Assembly (NCBI RefSeq): GCF_947495255.1
Contig: NZ_CANLYI010000007.1
Location: 248,001-312,000 of the forward strand
Source of the DNA: an uncultured Winogradskyella sp.
GTDB lineage: Bacteria; Bacteroidota; Bacteroidia; Flavobacteriales; Flavobacteriaceae
Length of the DNA: 64,000 nucleotides
Reading direction: 5' to 3'
This document shows, one piece after another, positions 1 to 8,229 of the stretch. The notes beneath the pieces were generated by a model. That model searched no databases. It was given only the letters and a program-made list of their open reading frames with translations, and was not told the DNA's origin. Made by a program: the position numbers and the translations under genes. Numbering within the stretch: the stretch's first letter is position 1; the number at the start of each line of letters is the position of its first letter.

Positions 1-1660
1 CTGCAGAAACCTGTTGGCTATTTATAATTGGGAATGAATTACCGTTTGCTAATCTCCAAACTCTGTTTTCTAAAGATAAATCACTAATTATGGTTTCATC
101 AATTTCACTAATAATTTGGTTCTTTATTTCTGCTGTACTTTGAAACTTTATATTCTTAGCAATAGATTTAAAAAATTGCAATCTTGGTTCAATTCTTAAG
201 GCATTTAACTCTTCATAATAACTCCCTCTTAATCCTATTGACACATCAAAAAGCTTTGGGTTTTTATAATTATAATTACCAAATAAACTATGAGTTTGTA
301 TGATGTTATCTTCAGTATCCAACACAAACACTAGATTGGTAGTATTTAGAAATGCATAAGCCACATCTTTTAAAGTGTATTGATAACCAACTGAAAAATC
401 ACTACGCTCTGAAATATTAATATTAACTTCGGAAGAAATACCTGAATCAAAGATGATATTTCGCTTTTCGAAATCTGAAATTTGCTCGTTATTTTCGCTC
501 GTAATAAAATTATAATTTAACTTATAATCTGAAAAAAAAGCAGTTGTGTTCTGCGATATTTTATCGCTCCAATTCATATTCCAACCCAAGCCATAACCGA
601 TATTACTGGTTATTAATCTATCATTATAAGAAGCGTTTTTTTCTGAATCACTAACACTATAGTCCAATTGATTTTCTATTGAAATTACACTGGCATATAA
701 ACTGTGATTCTTATTAGGCTTATAATTCAACTTGAGATTATAATCTAAAAACGAGAAGTCGTTGTTGCCATTTTCAGAATCATTAATTTTAGTACTCTCA
801 AATACTTTATTTGCCATCTGATTAAAAGTGAATGTTTCAAAAACATCTATATAACTTCGTCTAAACGATGCTTGAAGATTCAGCTTTTCTTTAATAATTG
901 GAATATCTAAAAGTGCATCTCCTGAAATGCCATTAAATCCTAACTCTACTTTGGTTTGTTTTGGAATATCTGTTCGAGACGCTATATCAATAACACTAGA
1001 CAATCGTTCTCCGTAACGTGCATGAGCACCTTTATTTATAAACTTAATTTGGGAGGTTACATTTGGATTCAAAGGCGAAATCATACCAAAAAGATGTCCT
1101 TTATGATAGATATTAATACCATCCCAAATTAACCTGTTTTGATCAGATGCTCCTCCACGAACAAAAAAGCTTGTAGCCGTTTCATTAGGACTTAATACAC
1201 CAGGCAATAATTGAATACTTTCTAAAACGTCTGGTTCTGTAATGCCGGGTAAAACACCTAACCTTAAAGGCTGAATATTAAAAGAGCCATCGCTGTTTTT
1301 TTCTATTCCACGCGTTAAATAACTTCTAACAATTACTTTATCTAAAGCGTTAAAACTATCTGTATTTCCCGAGGATTTATTGAGAATAATATAACGATTG
1401 TTTAAGACTTTATAATCTAGACTAGTAAACTTCGTAATTTCGTCTAAGACTTCTAATAAGGTTCGTTTCTCACGTTTTAGAGTTATTAATTTCTCAGTTA
1501 TATCTTCATCTTTATAGGAGAATAACACATCATACTTATCTTCTATTTTAGAAAATGCATTAAAAATATCTTCATCATTAAATTCAATGTAAAAAGCCTC
1601 TTCCTGAGAAAAGGCTTGTAATGGGAGTAACATTAAGACAAAGATATAGATTAACCTCAT
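1..1660 (-). CDS. TonB-dependent outer-membrane receptor with N-terminal STN domain (3' part cut by window edge)
   Basis: I translated this frame by hand: it is open from an ATG at 1660 down to base 1, giving about 553 residues, and the C-terminal barrel continues outside the window. It starts with a signal peptide ending near FSQEE, then an STN-like domain (about residues 22-75), then a plug domain (about 115-215) with the typical VRGGASDQNRLIWDG stretch. The rest alternates strands in the manner of a TonB barrel. The CarboxypepD_reg-like domain common in Bacteroidota receptors appears to be missing, so the STN domain is the probable contact for the FecR protein encoded just upstream (2-bp gap). 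By family knowledge this is a transducing receptor that takes up a ligand and signals to FecR and the ECF sigma factor. The ligand is unknown. Confidence 0.88.
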   Translation of the reverse strand, partial: MRLIYIFVLMLLPLQAFSQEEAFYIEFNDEDIFNAFSKIEDKYDVLFSYKDEDITEKLITLKREKRTLLEVLDEITKFTSLDYKVLNNRYIILNKSSGNTDSFNALDKVIVRSYLTRGIEKNSDGSFNIQPLRLGVLPGITEPDVLESIQLLPGVLSPNETATSFFVRGGASDQNRLIWDGINIYHKGHLFGMISPLNPNVTSQIKFINKGAHARYGERLSSVIDIASRTDIPKQTKVELGFNGISGDALLDIPIIKEKLNLQASFRRSYIDVFETFTFNQMANKVFESTKINDSENGNNDFSFLDYNLKLNYKPNKNHSLYASVISIENQLDYSVSDSEKNASYNDRLITSNIGYGLGWNMNWSDKISQNTTAFFSDYKLNYNFITSENNEQISDFEKRNIIFDSGISSEVNINISERSDFSVGYQYTLKDVAYAFLNTTNLVFVLDTEDNIIQTHSLFGNYNYKNPKLFDVSIGLRGSYYEELNALRIEPRLQFFKSIAKNIKFQSTAEIKNQIISEIDETIISDLSLENRVWRLANGNSFPIINSQQVSA

Positions 1661-1662
1661 CT

Positions 1663-2595
1663 TTAATACCCAAGTTTAATGTTACGTTCTTCTTTTTCAG
1701 AATATTTTATATTCATAGTTTCAAAAACGGTTTTTAAAGCCACATCAATATTATTGTGCGGAAAACTACCTGTGAATATTATTGAGTCGTCAATGGATTC
1801 TGAATTAAACGAAAGATTATATTGATCTTCCAGTGCTGAAATCACATATTTAATAGGCACACTTTTAAAGGTACTTTCTCCAGACACCCAAGTTGGTTTA
1901 ATTAGTTGTGTTTTGGATAATTCTGTTGGATCACCATTAATCTTTCTTAAGCTATTAGTTGGCAACAATACATGCTCTGAAGTAGTAGTATTAACGCTTA
2001 CTTTACCTTCATAACAAACCACATCAAAAAAGTCGTTAGTAGAATTAACATTAAACTGTGTACCTAAAACTGTAACAAATCCATTAGCTGTTTTAACTGT
2101 GAAGGTATTTCCTTTTTCAACTTTAAAGTACGCTTCACCATCTAAGGTTAATACTCTATTATTTTCCCAATCATCTTTATCGTAAGTAATTTTAGACTTA
2201 GAGTTAAGAATAACTTCAGAACCATCTAAAAGTGCAATTGTTTTGTTTTCACCAAAACCTGTTTCTATAATTACATTATCATTGCCAAATAATGAAAATA
2301 ATCCAAATAGCAACACTATTGAAGCTGCAACACCAACAATCCAATTTCTATACAATGGACGTACTTTTGGTTGCTTTTCTTGTTGTTTTTGAGTAATACG
2401 TTTCTGAATTTCAACAAAACTCTGATCAATTGGTGCTTCTAATTTTTCAGACACTTCAATTCCTTTTTTAAGCTTTTTGTAAACTTTAAAGTCGGCTTCA
2501 CTCACTAAGTTTTTCAACTCAATATCGGAAAGCTGACCATCTAGCCACTGCGCTAAAAACACATCCTTATCTATATTTGAATTCTGATTTTTCAT
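1663..2595 (-). CDS. FecR-family anti-sigma factor
   Basis: 310 residues. A cytoplasmic N-terminal part (about 1-80), one membrane helix (about 85-103), a periplasmic FecR domain (about 110-210, with LLDGSEVILNSKSKITY and GEAYFKVEKG) and a C-terminal DUF4974/STN-like domain (about 245-310). This is the normal order for Bacteroidota FecR proteins that hold an ECF sigma factor at the inner membrane and release it when the partner receptor binds ligand. The sigma gene lies upstream (55-bp gap) and the receptor gene follows after 2 bp. A bipartite motif shared with the divergent lipoprotein gene lies at 2608-2639, so transcription by the cognate sigma factor is inferred. The leader between that motif and the ATG would be only a few bases. 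Confidence 0.93.
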   Translation of the reverse strand: MKNQNSNIDKDVFLAQWLDGQLSDIELKNLVSEADFKVYKKLKKGIEVSEKLEAPIDQSFVEIQKRITQKQQEKQPKVRPLYRNWIVGVAASIVLLFGLFSLFGNDNVIIETGFGENKTIALLDGSEVILNSKSKITYDKDDWENNRVLTLDGEAYFKVEKGNTFTVKTANGFVTVLGTQFNVNSTNDFFDVVCYEGKVSVNTTTSEHVLLPTNSLRKINGDPTELSKTQLIKPTWVSGESTFKSVPIKYVISALEDQYNLSFNSESIDDSIIFTGSFPHNNIDVALKTVFETMNIKYSEKEERNIKLGY

Positions 2596-2607
2596 TTTCT
2601 ATATTCT

Positions 2608-2639
2608 TAAGACAACCTATTAAATAAAAACCCTACTTT
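2608..2639 (-). promoter_or_regulatory. Predicted ECF-sigma promoter in front of fecR
   Basis: Read on the minus strand: AAAGTAGGGTTTTTA, 8 unmatched bases, then GTTGTCTTA. The same two blocks with the same spacing occur on the plus strand at 3215-3246 in front of the lipoprotein gene. A GTC-containing -10 region fits ECF sigma promoters in general. Assignment to the sigma factor encoded between the two copies is inference from position and conservation. The -10 block ends about 12 bp before the fecR ATG, so the transcript would be nearly leaderless. Confidence 0.62.
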
Positions 2640-2650
2640 CTTTTTTAAAA

Positions 2651-3163
2651 CTAAACATTTCCAATTTCCTTGCGCATTACAACGAGAGCCTGATGCATTC
2701 GTTTTTCTACGGCTTTAACTGAGATATCTAGCATTAGTGCTATTTCTTTATATTTTTTCTTTTCAATTCTGTTTAATAAAAAAACTTCGCGTTGTTTCTC
2801 TGGCAATGCTGCCATAGTTTTTTTGAGTTTTTCCATAAACTCTTTTTCTAGCATTATAAATTCTGGTGATTCATTAGTATCATGCTTATTGTGTTGCTCA
2901 TTATATTTATGTATTACTTTTTCGTGTTTTTTTTCATTTAAAAACATATTATTTGCAATACTATAGAGGTAACTTTTTACCTTATCGTAATCTACTTTTC
3001 CACAATTATCCCAAAGCTTTACAAATGCATCTTGCAATATATCTTCAGCTTTATCAACATCTTGTGTTTTAAAAAACAAAAAACGTCTTATGGCTTTTGC
3101 GTAGGTATGATATATAAACTCGAAAGTTTTAGAGTGACAAATATTACGGTTATTTTTAGACAT
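2651..3163 (-). CDS. ECF RNA polymerase sigma factor (FecI-like, Bacteroidota type)
   Basis: 170 residues with sigma region 2 (about 13-85, including DKAEDILQDAFVKLWD) and region 4 (about 120-162, LPEKQREVFLL then the KYKEIALMLDISVKAVEKRM helix-turn-helix). It has no C-terminal extension. It is followed by fecR and a TonB receptor gene, the usual cell-surface signalling order. Upstream on the same strand is a good housekeeping promoter: TTTG at 3212-3215 and TAGTTTTG at 3186-3193, spaced 18 bp. The sigma gene is therefore probably made by the primary sigma factor, while its targets use the separate motif seen at 2608-2639 and 3215-3246. Confidence 0.94.
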   Translation of the reverse strand: MSKNNRNICHSKTFEFIYHTYAKAIRRFLFFKTQDVDKAEDILQDAFVKLWDNCGKVDYDKVKSYLYSIANNMFLNEKKHEKVIHKYNEQHNKHDTNESPEFIMLEKEFMEKLKKTMAALPEKQREVFLLNRIEKKKYKEIALMLDISVKAVEKRMHQALVVMRKEIGNV

Positions 3164-3185
3164 TGAAGTATTTTGATTACACCTT

Positions 3186-3215
3186 CAAAACTATGAAAAA
3201 AATAATTTGAGCAAA
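3186..3215 (-). promoter_or_regulatory. Primary-sigma promoter of the ECF sigma gene
   Basis: On the minus strand TTTG (3212-3215) is followed after 18 bp by TAGTTTTG (3186-3193), matching the Bacteroidota TTTG-N~19-TAnnTTTG consensus. It lies 23 bp upstream of the sigma ATG. Its -33 box touches the first base of the divergent ECF motif at 3215-3246, so the two promoters share the same face of DNA. Confidence 0.6.
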
Positions 3216-3246
3216 AAGTAGGGTTTTTAAAATGTGCGTTGTCTTA
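3215..3246 (+). promoter_or_regulatory. Predicted ECF-sigma promoter in front of the Kazal-like lipoprotein gene
   Basis: AAAGTAGGGTTTTTA, 8 bases, GTTGTCTTA on the plus strand: 24 of 32 positions are identical to the copy in front of fecR, all in two blocks. It ends 51 bp before the ATG at 3298. The copy puts the lipoprotein gene into the presumed regulon of the adjacent ECF sigma factor. Confidence 0.62.
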
Positions 3247-3297
3247 CTATAGATTAACCTCGATAATTTAATTTTAACCTTTTTAATTTCAACAAAA

Positions 3298-4641
3298 ATG
3301 AAAACATTAAAACTAACCCTATTTAGTCTTATGATGGCACTAATGGTGCTAACATCTTGTACTAACAATGAATCTGTAATCGAGGAACCGCAAAACACAG
3401 AAGAAAGCGAATCTATTACTAATGCGCTCTTGCAACTAAGAACACAATTTGATGATAGCGGAAATGTTACACAAACGGACAATCCTGCTGGAAATATTGT
3501 ATTAGATTTTTGTTTCGATTTTATTTACCCTTTAAACTTATCTTACAACAACGGAACTACGGTCTCAGTAACAAGCTTAGATGGATTAATAAATATTATG
3601 TTAAGTTCTACTGATAATCTATACATTAATGGGATTGCATTTCCTTTCAACGCTGAAACATATAATGATAGTACTAACGCTATAGAAGTTGTAACAATTA
3701 GTAACGAGAATGAGTTTATTGCATTGTTAGAAAGTTGTGACTTTAATGTTGAAGAACCTTGCGAGTGTTTTGAAGTTTACCAGCCTGTTTGCGTCGTAAT
3801 CTCTGATCCTAATGGAGATATATTTACAGTTACTTATTCTAATGCTTGCTACGCTGCTTGTGATGGATTTACAGAGGATGATTTTGCTGAGAACTGCGAA
3901 GAAGATTATAATTCTAATGGTAATGATTGTTTTTCTTTAAATTTCCCAATAACAATTATCACTGACGAAAACGCCACTATTACAATAAATTCTCAGGAAG
4001 AATTAGATGCTGCAACCTATAATTCGTATTATTTCGATTTTGTATATCCAATAGACATTACATTAAATAATGGTAATGTAACTACAATCAATACTAGAGA
4101 GGAAATTGAAGCTATTTTATACGATTGTTATGATATTAATACCCCAAACGAATGTGAAGAATGTGCCAATGAACCTCAAGATATAGTATGTGTTAATATT
4201 GAACAACCAGATGGTTCTATATACACTTACCCATACGATAATGCTTGCTATGCATTATGTGCTGGTTATACAGAGGCTGATTTTGTGTTTTGTAACTCTG
4301 GAAATGATCTTTGTTTACCAAGCGCAACCTCTTCTGCCTTAGTTAGCAATACTGGCTGGACAATAAGCAATATAGATGGCTCACAAGAATTAGATATTTA
4401 TGAAATTACATTTAATTCTGATGGCACTCTACAATGGACGTCTAATGGAGCTTCTTTTTCTGGTACATGGTCTGTAGAAGATAACCCAACTGAAGGTAAT
4501 ATAATTACATTGAGCTTCTCAGGTCCAAATTTACAACAGGCTACTGGTCAATGGAGAATTGTAGACTGTAATCTTCCTTGTTCAATATCCTTGTTTTCAA
4601 ATAACGGAAACGAAATGGAACTGAGCAGACCATGCGATTAA
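3298..4641 (+). CDS. Lipoprotein with two Kazal-like modules and a C-terminal lipocalin-like domain
   Basis: 447 residues. A lipoprotein signal ends at VLTSC with Cys21 as the likely lipidated residue. Two tandem units follow, each a strand-rich module (FDFIYPLNLSYNNGT near 73-87; FDFVYPIDITLNNGN near 246-260) and a six-cysteine Kazal-like module (about 155-200 and 286-332) containing NACYAAC or NACYALC. In the second unit Asn-Ala-Cys is also kept. The last 100 residues (TGWTISNIDG, FSGTWSV) look like the lipocalin-like fold of many Bacteroidota lipoproteins. It is divergent from the ECF sigma gene and carries the same promoter motif as fecR, so a role with the adjacent TonB receptor is inferred. 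Kazal modules inhibit serine proteases in other proteins, but inhibition here is not shown. Confidence 0.85.
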   Translation: MKTLKLTLFSLMMALMVLTSCTNNESVIEEPQNTEESESITNALLQLRTQFDDSGNVTQTDNPAGNIVLDFCFDFIYPLNLSYNNGTTVSVTSLDGLINIMLSSTDNLYINGIAFPFNAETYNDSTNAIEVVTISNENEFIALLESCDFNVEEPCECFEVYQPVCVVISDPNGDIFTVTYSNACYAACDGFTEDDFAENCEEDYNSNGNDCFSLNFPITIITDENATITINSQEELDAATYNSYYFDFVYPIDITLNNGNVTTINTREEIEAILYDCYDINTPNECEECANEPQDIVCVNIEQPDGSIYTYPYDNACYALCAGYTEADFVFCNSGNDLCLPSATSSALVSNTGWTISNIDGSQELDIYEITFNSDGTLQWTSNGASFSGTWSVEDNPTEGNIITLSFSGPNLQQATGQWRIVDCNLPCSISLFSNNGNEMELSRPCD

Positions 4642-4658
4642 ACTAAAAAAAGTCACAA

Positions 4659-4694
4659 AAAAATCCCTTCAAAATTAAATTTGAAGGGATTTTT
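4659..4694. terminator. Bidirectional rho-independent terminator
   Basis: A perfect 15-bp stem (aaaaatcccttcaaa with its complement) around a 6-base loop, with A-tract and T-tract on the two sides. It lies between the convergent lipoprotein gene and dps and can serve both. Confidence 0.85.
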
Positions 4695-4711
4695 ATTTTT
4701 GGTCTTACTAA

Positions 4712-5191
4712 CTAGACAGTCTCACCCATCCAAGCTTTCATCATCCACATCGTTTTTTCTTGTTCAGTAATAAAATCGCTCATCATTGAATTTGTTCCTT
4801 CGTCATTTGCTTCACTAGCTGTTTCTAAAATACCACGTTCTATTTTTAATAATTCTGAAATAGATTCTACTATTAAAGCAACCGCTTTTTCATCTTTAGA
4901 AATATTTTTACCAACCGGAACTTTAGCTGCCTTTGTATAATCTTCAAACGTATGCAACGGTGTTGCTCCTAACGTTAATATTCGCTCCGCAATTTCATCA
5001 ACTTTTAAATTTGCATCTGTATACAATTCTTCAAATTTAACATGAAGATTGAAAAATGCATGTCCTTTAATATTCCAATGAATACCTCTTAAATTTTGAT
5101 AATACAATTGAAAATTTGCTAATAACTGATTTAATTCGTTAGCTAATACTTTTGTTTTTTCGGTATCTAAACCTATGCTATTTAATGCCAT
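4712..5191 (-). CDS. dps: Dps-family ferritin-like DNA-protection protein
   Basis: 159 residues, the normal length for Dps. The dinuclear iron site of the family is complete: His38 (in GIHWNIKG), His50, Asp65 and Glu69, with the standard 12, 15 and 4 residue spacings. Dps assembles into a 12-mer that oxidises Fe(II) with hydrogen peroxide and stores the iron. It lies divergently from an OxyR-type regulator gene with 103 bp between, which suggests peroxide-induced control. The last residues (MMKAWMGETV) are the usual Dps C-terminus of Flavobacteriia. Confidence 0.95.
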   Translation of the reverse strand: MALNSIGLDTEKTKVLANELNQLLANFQLYYQNLRGIHWNIKGHAFFNLHVKFEELYTDANLKVDEIAERILTLGATPLHTFEDYTKAAKVPVGKNISKDEKAVALIVESISELLKIERGILETASEANDEGTNSMMSDFITEQEKTMWMMKAWMGETV

Positions 5192-5213
5192 GATATATAT
5201 ATTTTTGTTTACT

Positions 5214-5221
5214 CAAATTTA
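5214..5221 (-). promoter_or_regulatory. Candidate -7 box of dps
   Basis: TAAATTTG on the minus strand, 23 bp upstream of the dps ATG, fits the Bacteroidota -7 consensus. No good -33 TTTG lies at the expected distance, which would fit an activator-dependent promoter; the OxyR gene is on the other side of the intergenic region. Confidence 0.42.
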
Positions 5222-5294
5222 CGAATCAAATAAGCAAAAATTAGCATAGTTTTTATGAATACTTTATATACTTTTATAGTCTAAATTAATAGTC

Positions 5295-6233
5295 ATGACG
5301 ATTACACAACTTAAATATGCTTTAGCTATAGCAGAACATAAAAATTTCACCAAAGCTGCAGAAAAATGCTTTGTTACCCAACCTACTTTAAGTACTCAAA
5401 TTCAGAAATTAGAAGATGAATTAGACATCATAATTTTTGACAGAGGTAAAAAACCAATAGAGTTAACCGAAGTTGGAAGAAAAATAGTCTATCAAGCCAG
5501 AAACATTGTTAATGAAGCAGATAGAATACAAGATATTGTAGATCAACAAAAAGGTTTTATTGGAGGCGAATTTAGATTAGGGATTATACCAACTGTTATG
5601 CCAACCTTATTACCAATGTTTTTGAAGAATTTCATTAAAAAATTCCCGAAAGTTAAACTTAAGATTGAAGAATTAACTACCGAAGAAATTTTAGCTCGCC
5701 TAAGTGATGGACATTTAGATGCTGCCATTGCCGCCACACCTTTAGAAAGCGACAATATTAAGGAACGTGTTTTGTACTACGAACCTTTTGTAGCTTACAT
5801 CCCAGAAAATCATAGATTAAAAGATAAGAAAACTATTGAAGTTTCGGATTTAAATATTGATGACATGTTGCTCTTAGAAGATGGACATTGTTTTAGAGAT
5901 GGCGTTATAAATCTATGTAAAACCTTTAAGGATCAAATAGACGAAAACTTTCAATTAGAAAGCGGAAGCATTGAAACCTTAATAAAACTATCTAATGAAG
6001 GAATGGGAATGACGCTCCTTCCCTATTTGCATACCTTAGATGTAAAAGAAAACCTAAGTGGAAATTTAAGACACTTTAAAGAACCTTCACCAGCAAGAGA
6101 AGTGAGTATTATTTATCACAAAAGTGAATTAAAGATGCAAATAATTGATGCTATGCACGATGTTATCTCAGGAATAATACGTGGTGCAATTGCTTTTCAG
6201 AATGTAGAAATTATTAGTCCAAAAGCCAAGTAA
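5295..6233 (+). CDS. oxyR: Hydrogen-peroxide-sensing LysR regulator OxyR
   Basis: 312 residues: N-terminal LysR winged helix (about 1-60, FTKAAEKCFVTQPTLSTQIQ) and a substrate-binding-like domain. The redox motif EDGHCFRDGVINLC places cysteines at 199 and 208, the same numbers and spacing as the peroxide-sensing pair of E. coli OxyR. This makes OxyR a firmer call than a generic LysR protein. It is divergent from dps, a classical OxyR target. By family knowledge it activates peroxide defence genes when the disulfide forms. Confidence 0.95.
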   Translation: MTITQLKYALAIAEHKNFTKAAEKCFVTQPTLSTQIQKLEDELDIIIFDRGKKPIELTEVGRKIVYQARNIVNEADRIQDIVDQQKGFIGGEFRLGIIPTVMPTLLPMFLKNFIKKFPKVKLKIEELTTEEILARLSDGHLDAAIAATPLESDNIKERVLYYEPFVAYIPENHRLKDKKTIEVSDLNIDDMLLLEDGHCFRDGVINLCKTFKDQIDENFQLESGSIETLIKLSNEGMGMTLLPYLHTLDVKENLSGNLRHFKEPSPAREVSIIYHKSELKMQIIDAMHDVISGIIRGAIAFQNVEIISPKAK

Positions 6234-6240
6234 ATAAAAA

Positions 6241-6267
6241 AAGCGACTCGTAAGTCGCTTTTTTTTT
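6241..6267. terminator. Rho-independent terminator after oxyR
   Basis: Stem aagcgact with agtcgctt, loop cgta, then seven T on the plus strand and an A-tract upstream. It also overlaps the stop codon of the convergent 65-residue gene, so that gene ends inside it. Confidence 0.8.
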
Positions 6268-6463
6268 ATGCTTTTAAATATATCATGCATTGATTTAATT
6301 CTGGGTTCTGATTGATTAGGGACTGAATATAAATTCTAAGTTCTTCAAGTTCGTGAGGCAATAAACGTCGTACCGCTTTTTCCACTTCCTTACAAAATAA
6401 TGTCGCATCAAAACTAACTTTGTTGAGTACAGTTTTAGTGTACTCGTACATTGCTCTCGCCAT
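6266..6463 (-). CDS. Small conserved hypothetical protein, 65 aa
   Basis: 65 residues, probably helical, with a basic start (MARAMYEYTKTVLNKVSFD) and an amphipathic EVEKAVRRLLPHELEELRIYIQSL segment. There is no signal peptide or membrane helix. A TACTTTTG -7 box at 6490-6497 on the minus strand supports an expressed gene. I recognise it as the kind of short cytosolic protein common in Flavobacteriaceae but know no function. Confidence 0.7.
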   Translation of the reverse strand: MARAMYEYTKTVLNKVSFDATLFCKEVEKAVRRLLPHELEELRIYIQSLINQNPELNQCMIYLKA

Positions 6464-6489
6464 AGGTATTTTTAAGTTTTTAGGTTAAA

Positions 6490-6497
6490 CAAAAGTA
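6490..6497 (-). promoter_or_regulatory. Candidate -7 box of the 65-aa gene
   Basis: TACTTTTG on the minus strand, 27 bp before the start codon. The 12-base context CTACTTTTGTTT is identical to that in front of trxB (13947-13954). Confidence 0.45.
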
Positions 6498-6684
6498 GAT
6501 TTTCTATATAGGCTGTTGTTTTAATTCTTCTTAAAGGTAGTAAAAAAATTGAACACTTATTTATATGATAAAAAGTTTAACAGCTTATTATGTTAAAAAT
6601 TCTACCTCCTAATAAATTATCGAAAAACCGAAACAAACAACCACTACAGTATTAACTTATTTACTTACAGATGATTAAAATATT

Positions 6685-7512
6685 TTAAAATCGATTATCA
6701 CCATCTAATAAATCGCCAATACCTCCCAGTATACTGCCTTCTCCTTTAGATTTCCCTCCAGTTCTTGGTGCAGAAGCTAAAACGCGACCAGCTAATCTAC
6801 TAAATGGCAATGATTGTATATATACTTTTCCTGGACCTTGAAGTCTAGCAAAAAACAAGCCTTCTCCTCCAAAAATGGAATTTTTAATACCTCCTATAAA
6901 TTCTATATCGTAATCTACACTTTGTGTAAAACCAATAATACAACCTGTATCTACACGTAAAGTTTCTCCTGCTGCTAATGTTTTCACTGCTGTAGTTCCG
7001 CCAGCATGTACAAAAGCCATTCCGTCACCTTCTAACTTTTGCATTATAAAGCCTTCTCCTCCAAAAAGTCCTCTTCCTAATTTTTTTGAAAATTCGATAC
7101 CAATGCTAACCCCTTTTGCTGCACATAAAAATGCATCTTTCTGGCAAATAAACTTTCCGCCAAATTCAGTTAAGTCAATAGGAATAATTTTTCCTGGATA
7201 AGGTGAAGCAAACGACACGTTTCGTTTTCCTGTTAAGTCATTATAAAAAGCCGTCATAAATAAACTCTCTCCTGTAAGGATTCGTTTTCCAGCTCCAAGA
7301 ATTTTACCTAAAAAACCAGTATCTTTTTGTGAGCCATCTCCAAAAATGGTATCCATTTTAATACCATCGTCCATCATCATAAAACTACCAGATTCTGCAA
7401 CAACACCTTCTTGAGGGTCTAATTCTATTTCTACATATTGCATTTCTTCTCCATAGATACGATAATCTATTTCGTGCGCTTCTCTGTTACTGTGATTAGG
7501 TAATTGTTCCAT
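6685..7512 (-). CDS. AIM24/TIGR00266-family protein
   Basis: 275 residues. Typical AIM24 features are seen: an early [21 protein letters not shown] segment, many G-G-E-G-[FL] turns ([32 protein letters not shown]), [13 protein letters not shown] near the end and a glycine-rich tail. The family forms a beta-rich trimeric-looking fold. It is widespread in bacteria with no settled biochemical role; the yeast relative acts in mitochondrial membrane organisation. No signal peptide. It stands alone on the minus strand with 220 bp of gene-free AT-rich DNA behind it, so it is probably monocistronic. Confidence 0.88.
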   Translation of the reverse strand: MEQLPNHSNREAHEIDYRIYGEEMQYVEIELDPQEGVVAESGSFMMMDDGIKMDTIFGDGSQKDTGFLGKILGAGKRILTGESLFMTAFYNDLTGKRNVSFASPYPGKIIPIDLTEFGGKFICQKDAFLCAAKGVSIGIEFSKKLGRGLFGGEGFIMQKLEGDGMAFVHAGGTTAVKTLAAGETLRVDTGCIIGFTQSVDYDIEFIGGIKNSIFGGEGLFFARLQGPGKVYIQSLPFSRLAGRVLASAPRTGGKSKGEGSILGGIGDLLDGDNRF

Positions 7513-7628
7513 AATATTATTATTTATGTTTTAAGATTGATTCTTTTATAGGTTGCAATTTTTAAAACTTTGTTACACTAAATATTAAATTCAATTAAAA
7601 GAAAGGCTTCATAATAACAATAAACAGA

Positions 7629-8084
7629 CTACGCTTTAACTTTTAATGTCCACTCAAAATTAAAAGACGACACTTCCACACCTTCTGCGTTAACTCCATT
7701 AGCATTTAACCAAACTGTTTGTCCTTCTCCTGTTTCAATAGTTTGTTTTATGGCCTCATCTATTTTATCACCTTCTTTACAAGTAAATGTTATTCTACCA
7801 GTTGCCTTTTTTGTAAACGAAGCATTATTGGATGCCACTAACATCGATATTTTTTTTCCACTTTCTTTAATCTTTTTCATCACTAAAGCACCTGTTGTTA
7901 GTTCGGCTGCCATACCTTGTACTGCCCAAAACATAGATTTAAAAGGATTTTGATTTACCCAACGATGTTTTACAGAGACCACACAAGTGGTGTCGTCTAG
8001 ATGTTTAGTCCTTACACCTGTAAAATAGGCTGCAGGTAGCTTAAACATTAAGAAAGAGTTGAGTTTTGATGGTGAAATATTCAT
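7629..8084 (-). CDS. DUF4442 (hotdog-fold thioesterase-like) protein
   Basis: About 151 residues from the ATG at 8084. The open frame extends seven codons further to a GTG at 8105, but MNISPSKLNSFLMFKLPAAYFTGVR is the usual family start. The pattern KHRWVNQNPFKSMFWAVQGMAAELTTGALV matches DUF4442 proteins, which have a hotdog fold related to acyl-CoA thioesterases. Substrate unknown. It is separated from the AIM24 gene by 116 bp, so co-transcription is possible but not shown. Confidence 0.82.
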   Translation of the reverse strand: MNISPSKLNSFLMFKLPAAYFTGVRTKHLDDTTCVVSVKHRWVNQNPFKSMFWAVQGMAAELTTGALVMKKIKESGKKISMLVASNNASFTKKATGRITFTCKEGDKIDEAIKQTIETGEGQTVWLNANGVNAEGVEVSSFNFEWTLKVKA

Positions 8085-8193
8085 ATTATAATTTAAAATT
8101 TCCACTAAAATAATTCAAAAAAATCAACTTCACTAATGTTAATAAAATGTTAATTCTTAGTACTATGCGTAACATAATACCTTTTTAAAGACA

Positions 8194-8201
8194 TATATTT
8201 G
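8194..8201 (+). promoter_or_regulatory. Candidate -7 box of the DUF4870 gene
   Basis: TATATTTG on the plus strand, 28 bp before the ATG at 8230, fits the TAnnTTTG consensus. The -33 region is not clear. Confidence 0.38.
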
Positions 8202-8229
8202 TATAAGCAACTATTATATACTTTATATT

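Noticed and set aside
3177..3482. Minus-strand frame overlapping the lipoprotein start and the sigma upstream region
   Set aside because: It covers the promoters and the 5' part of a clear gene and shows no family features.
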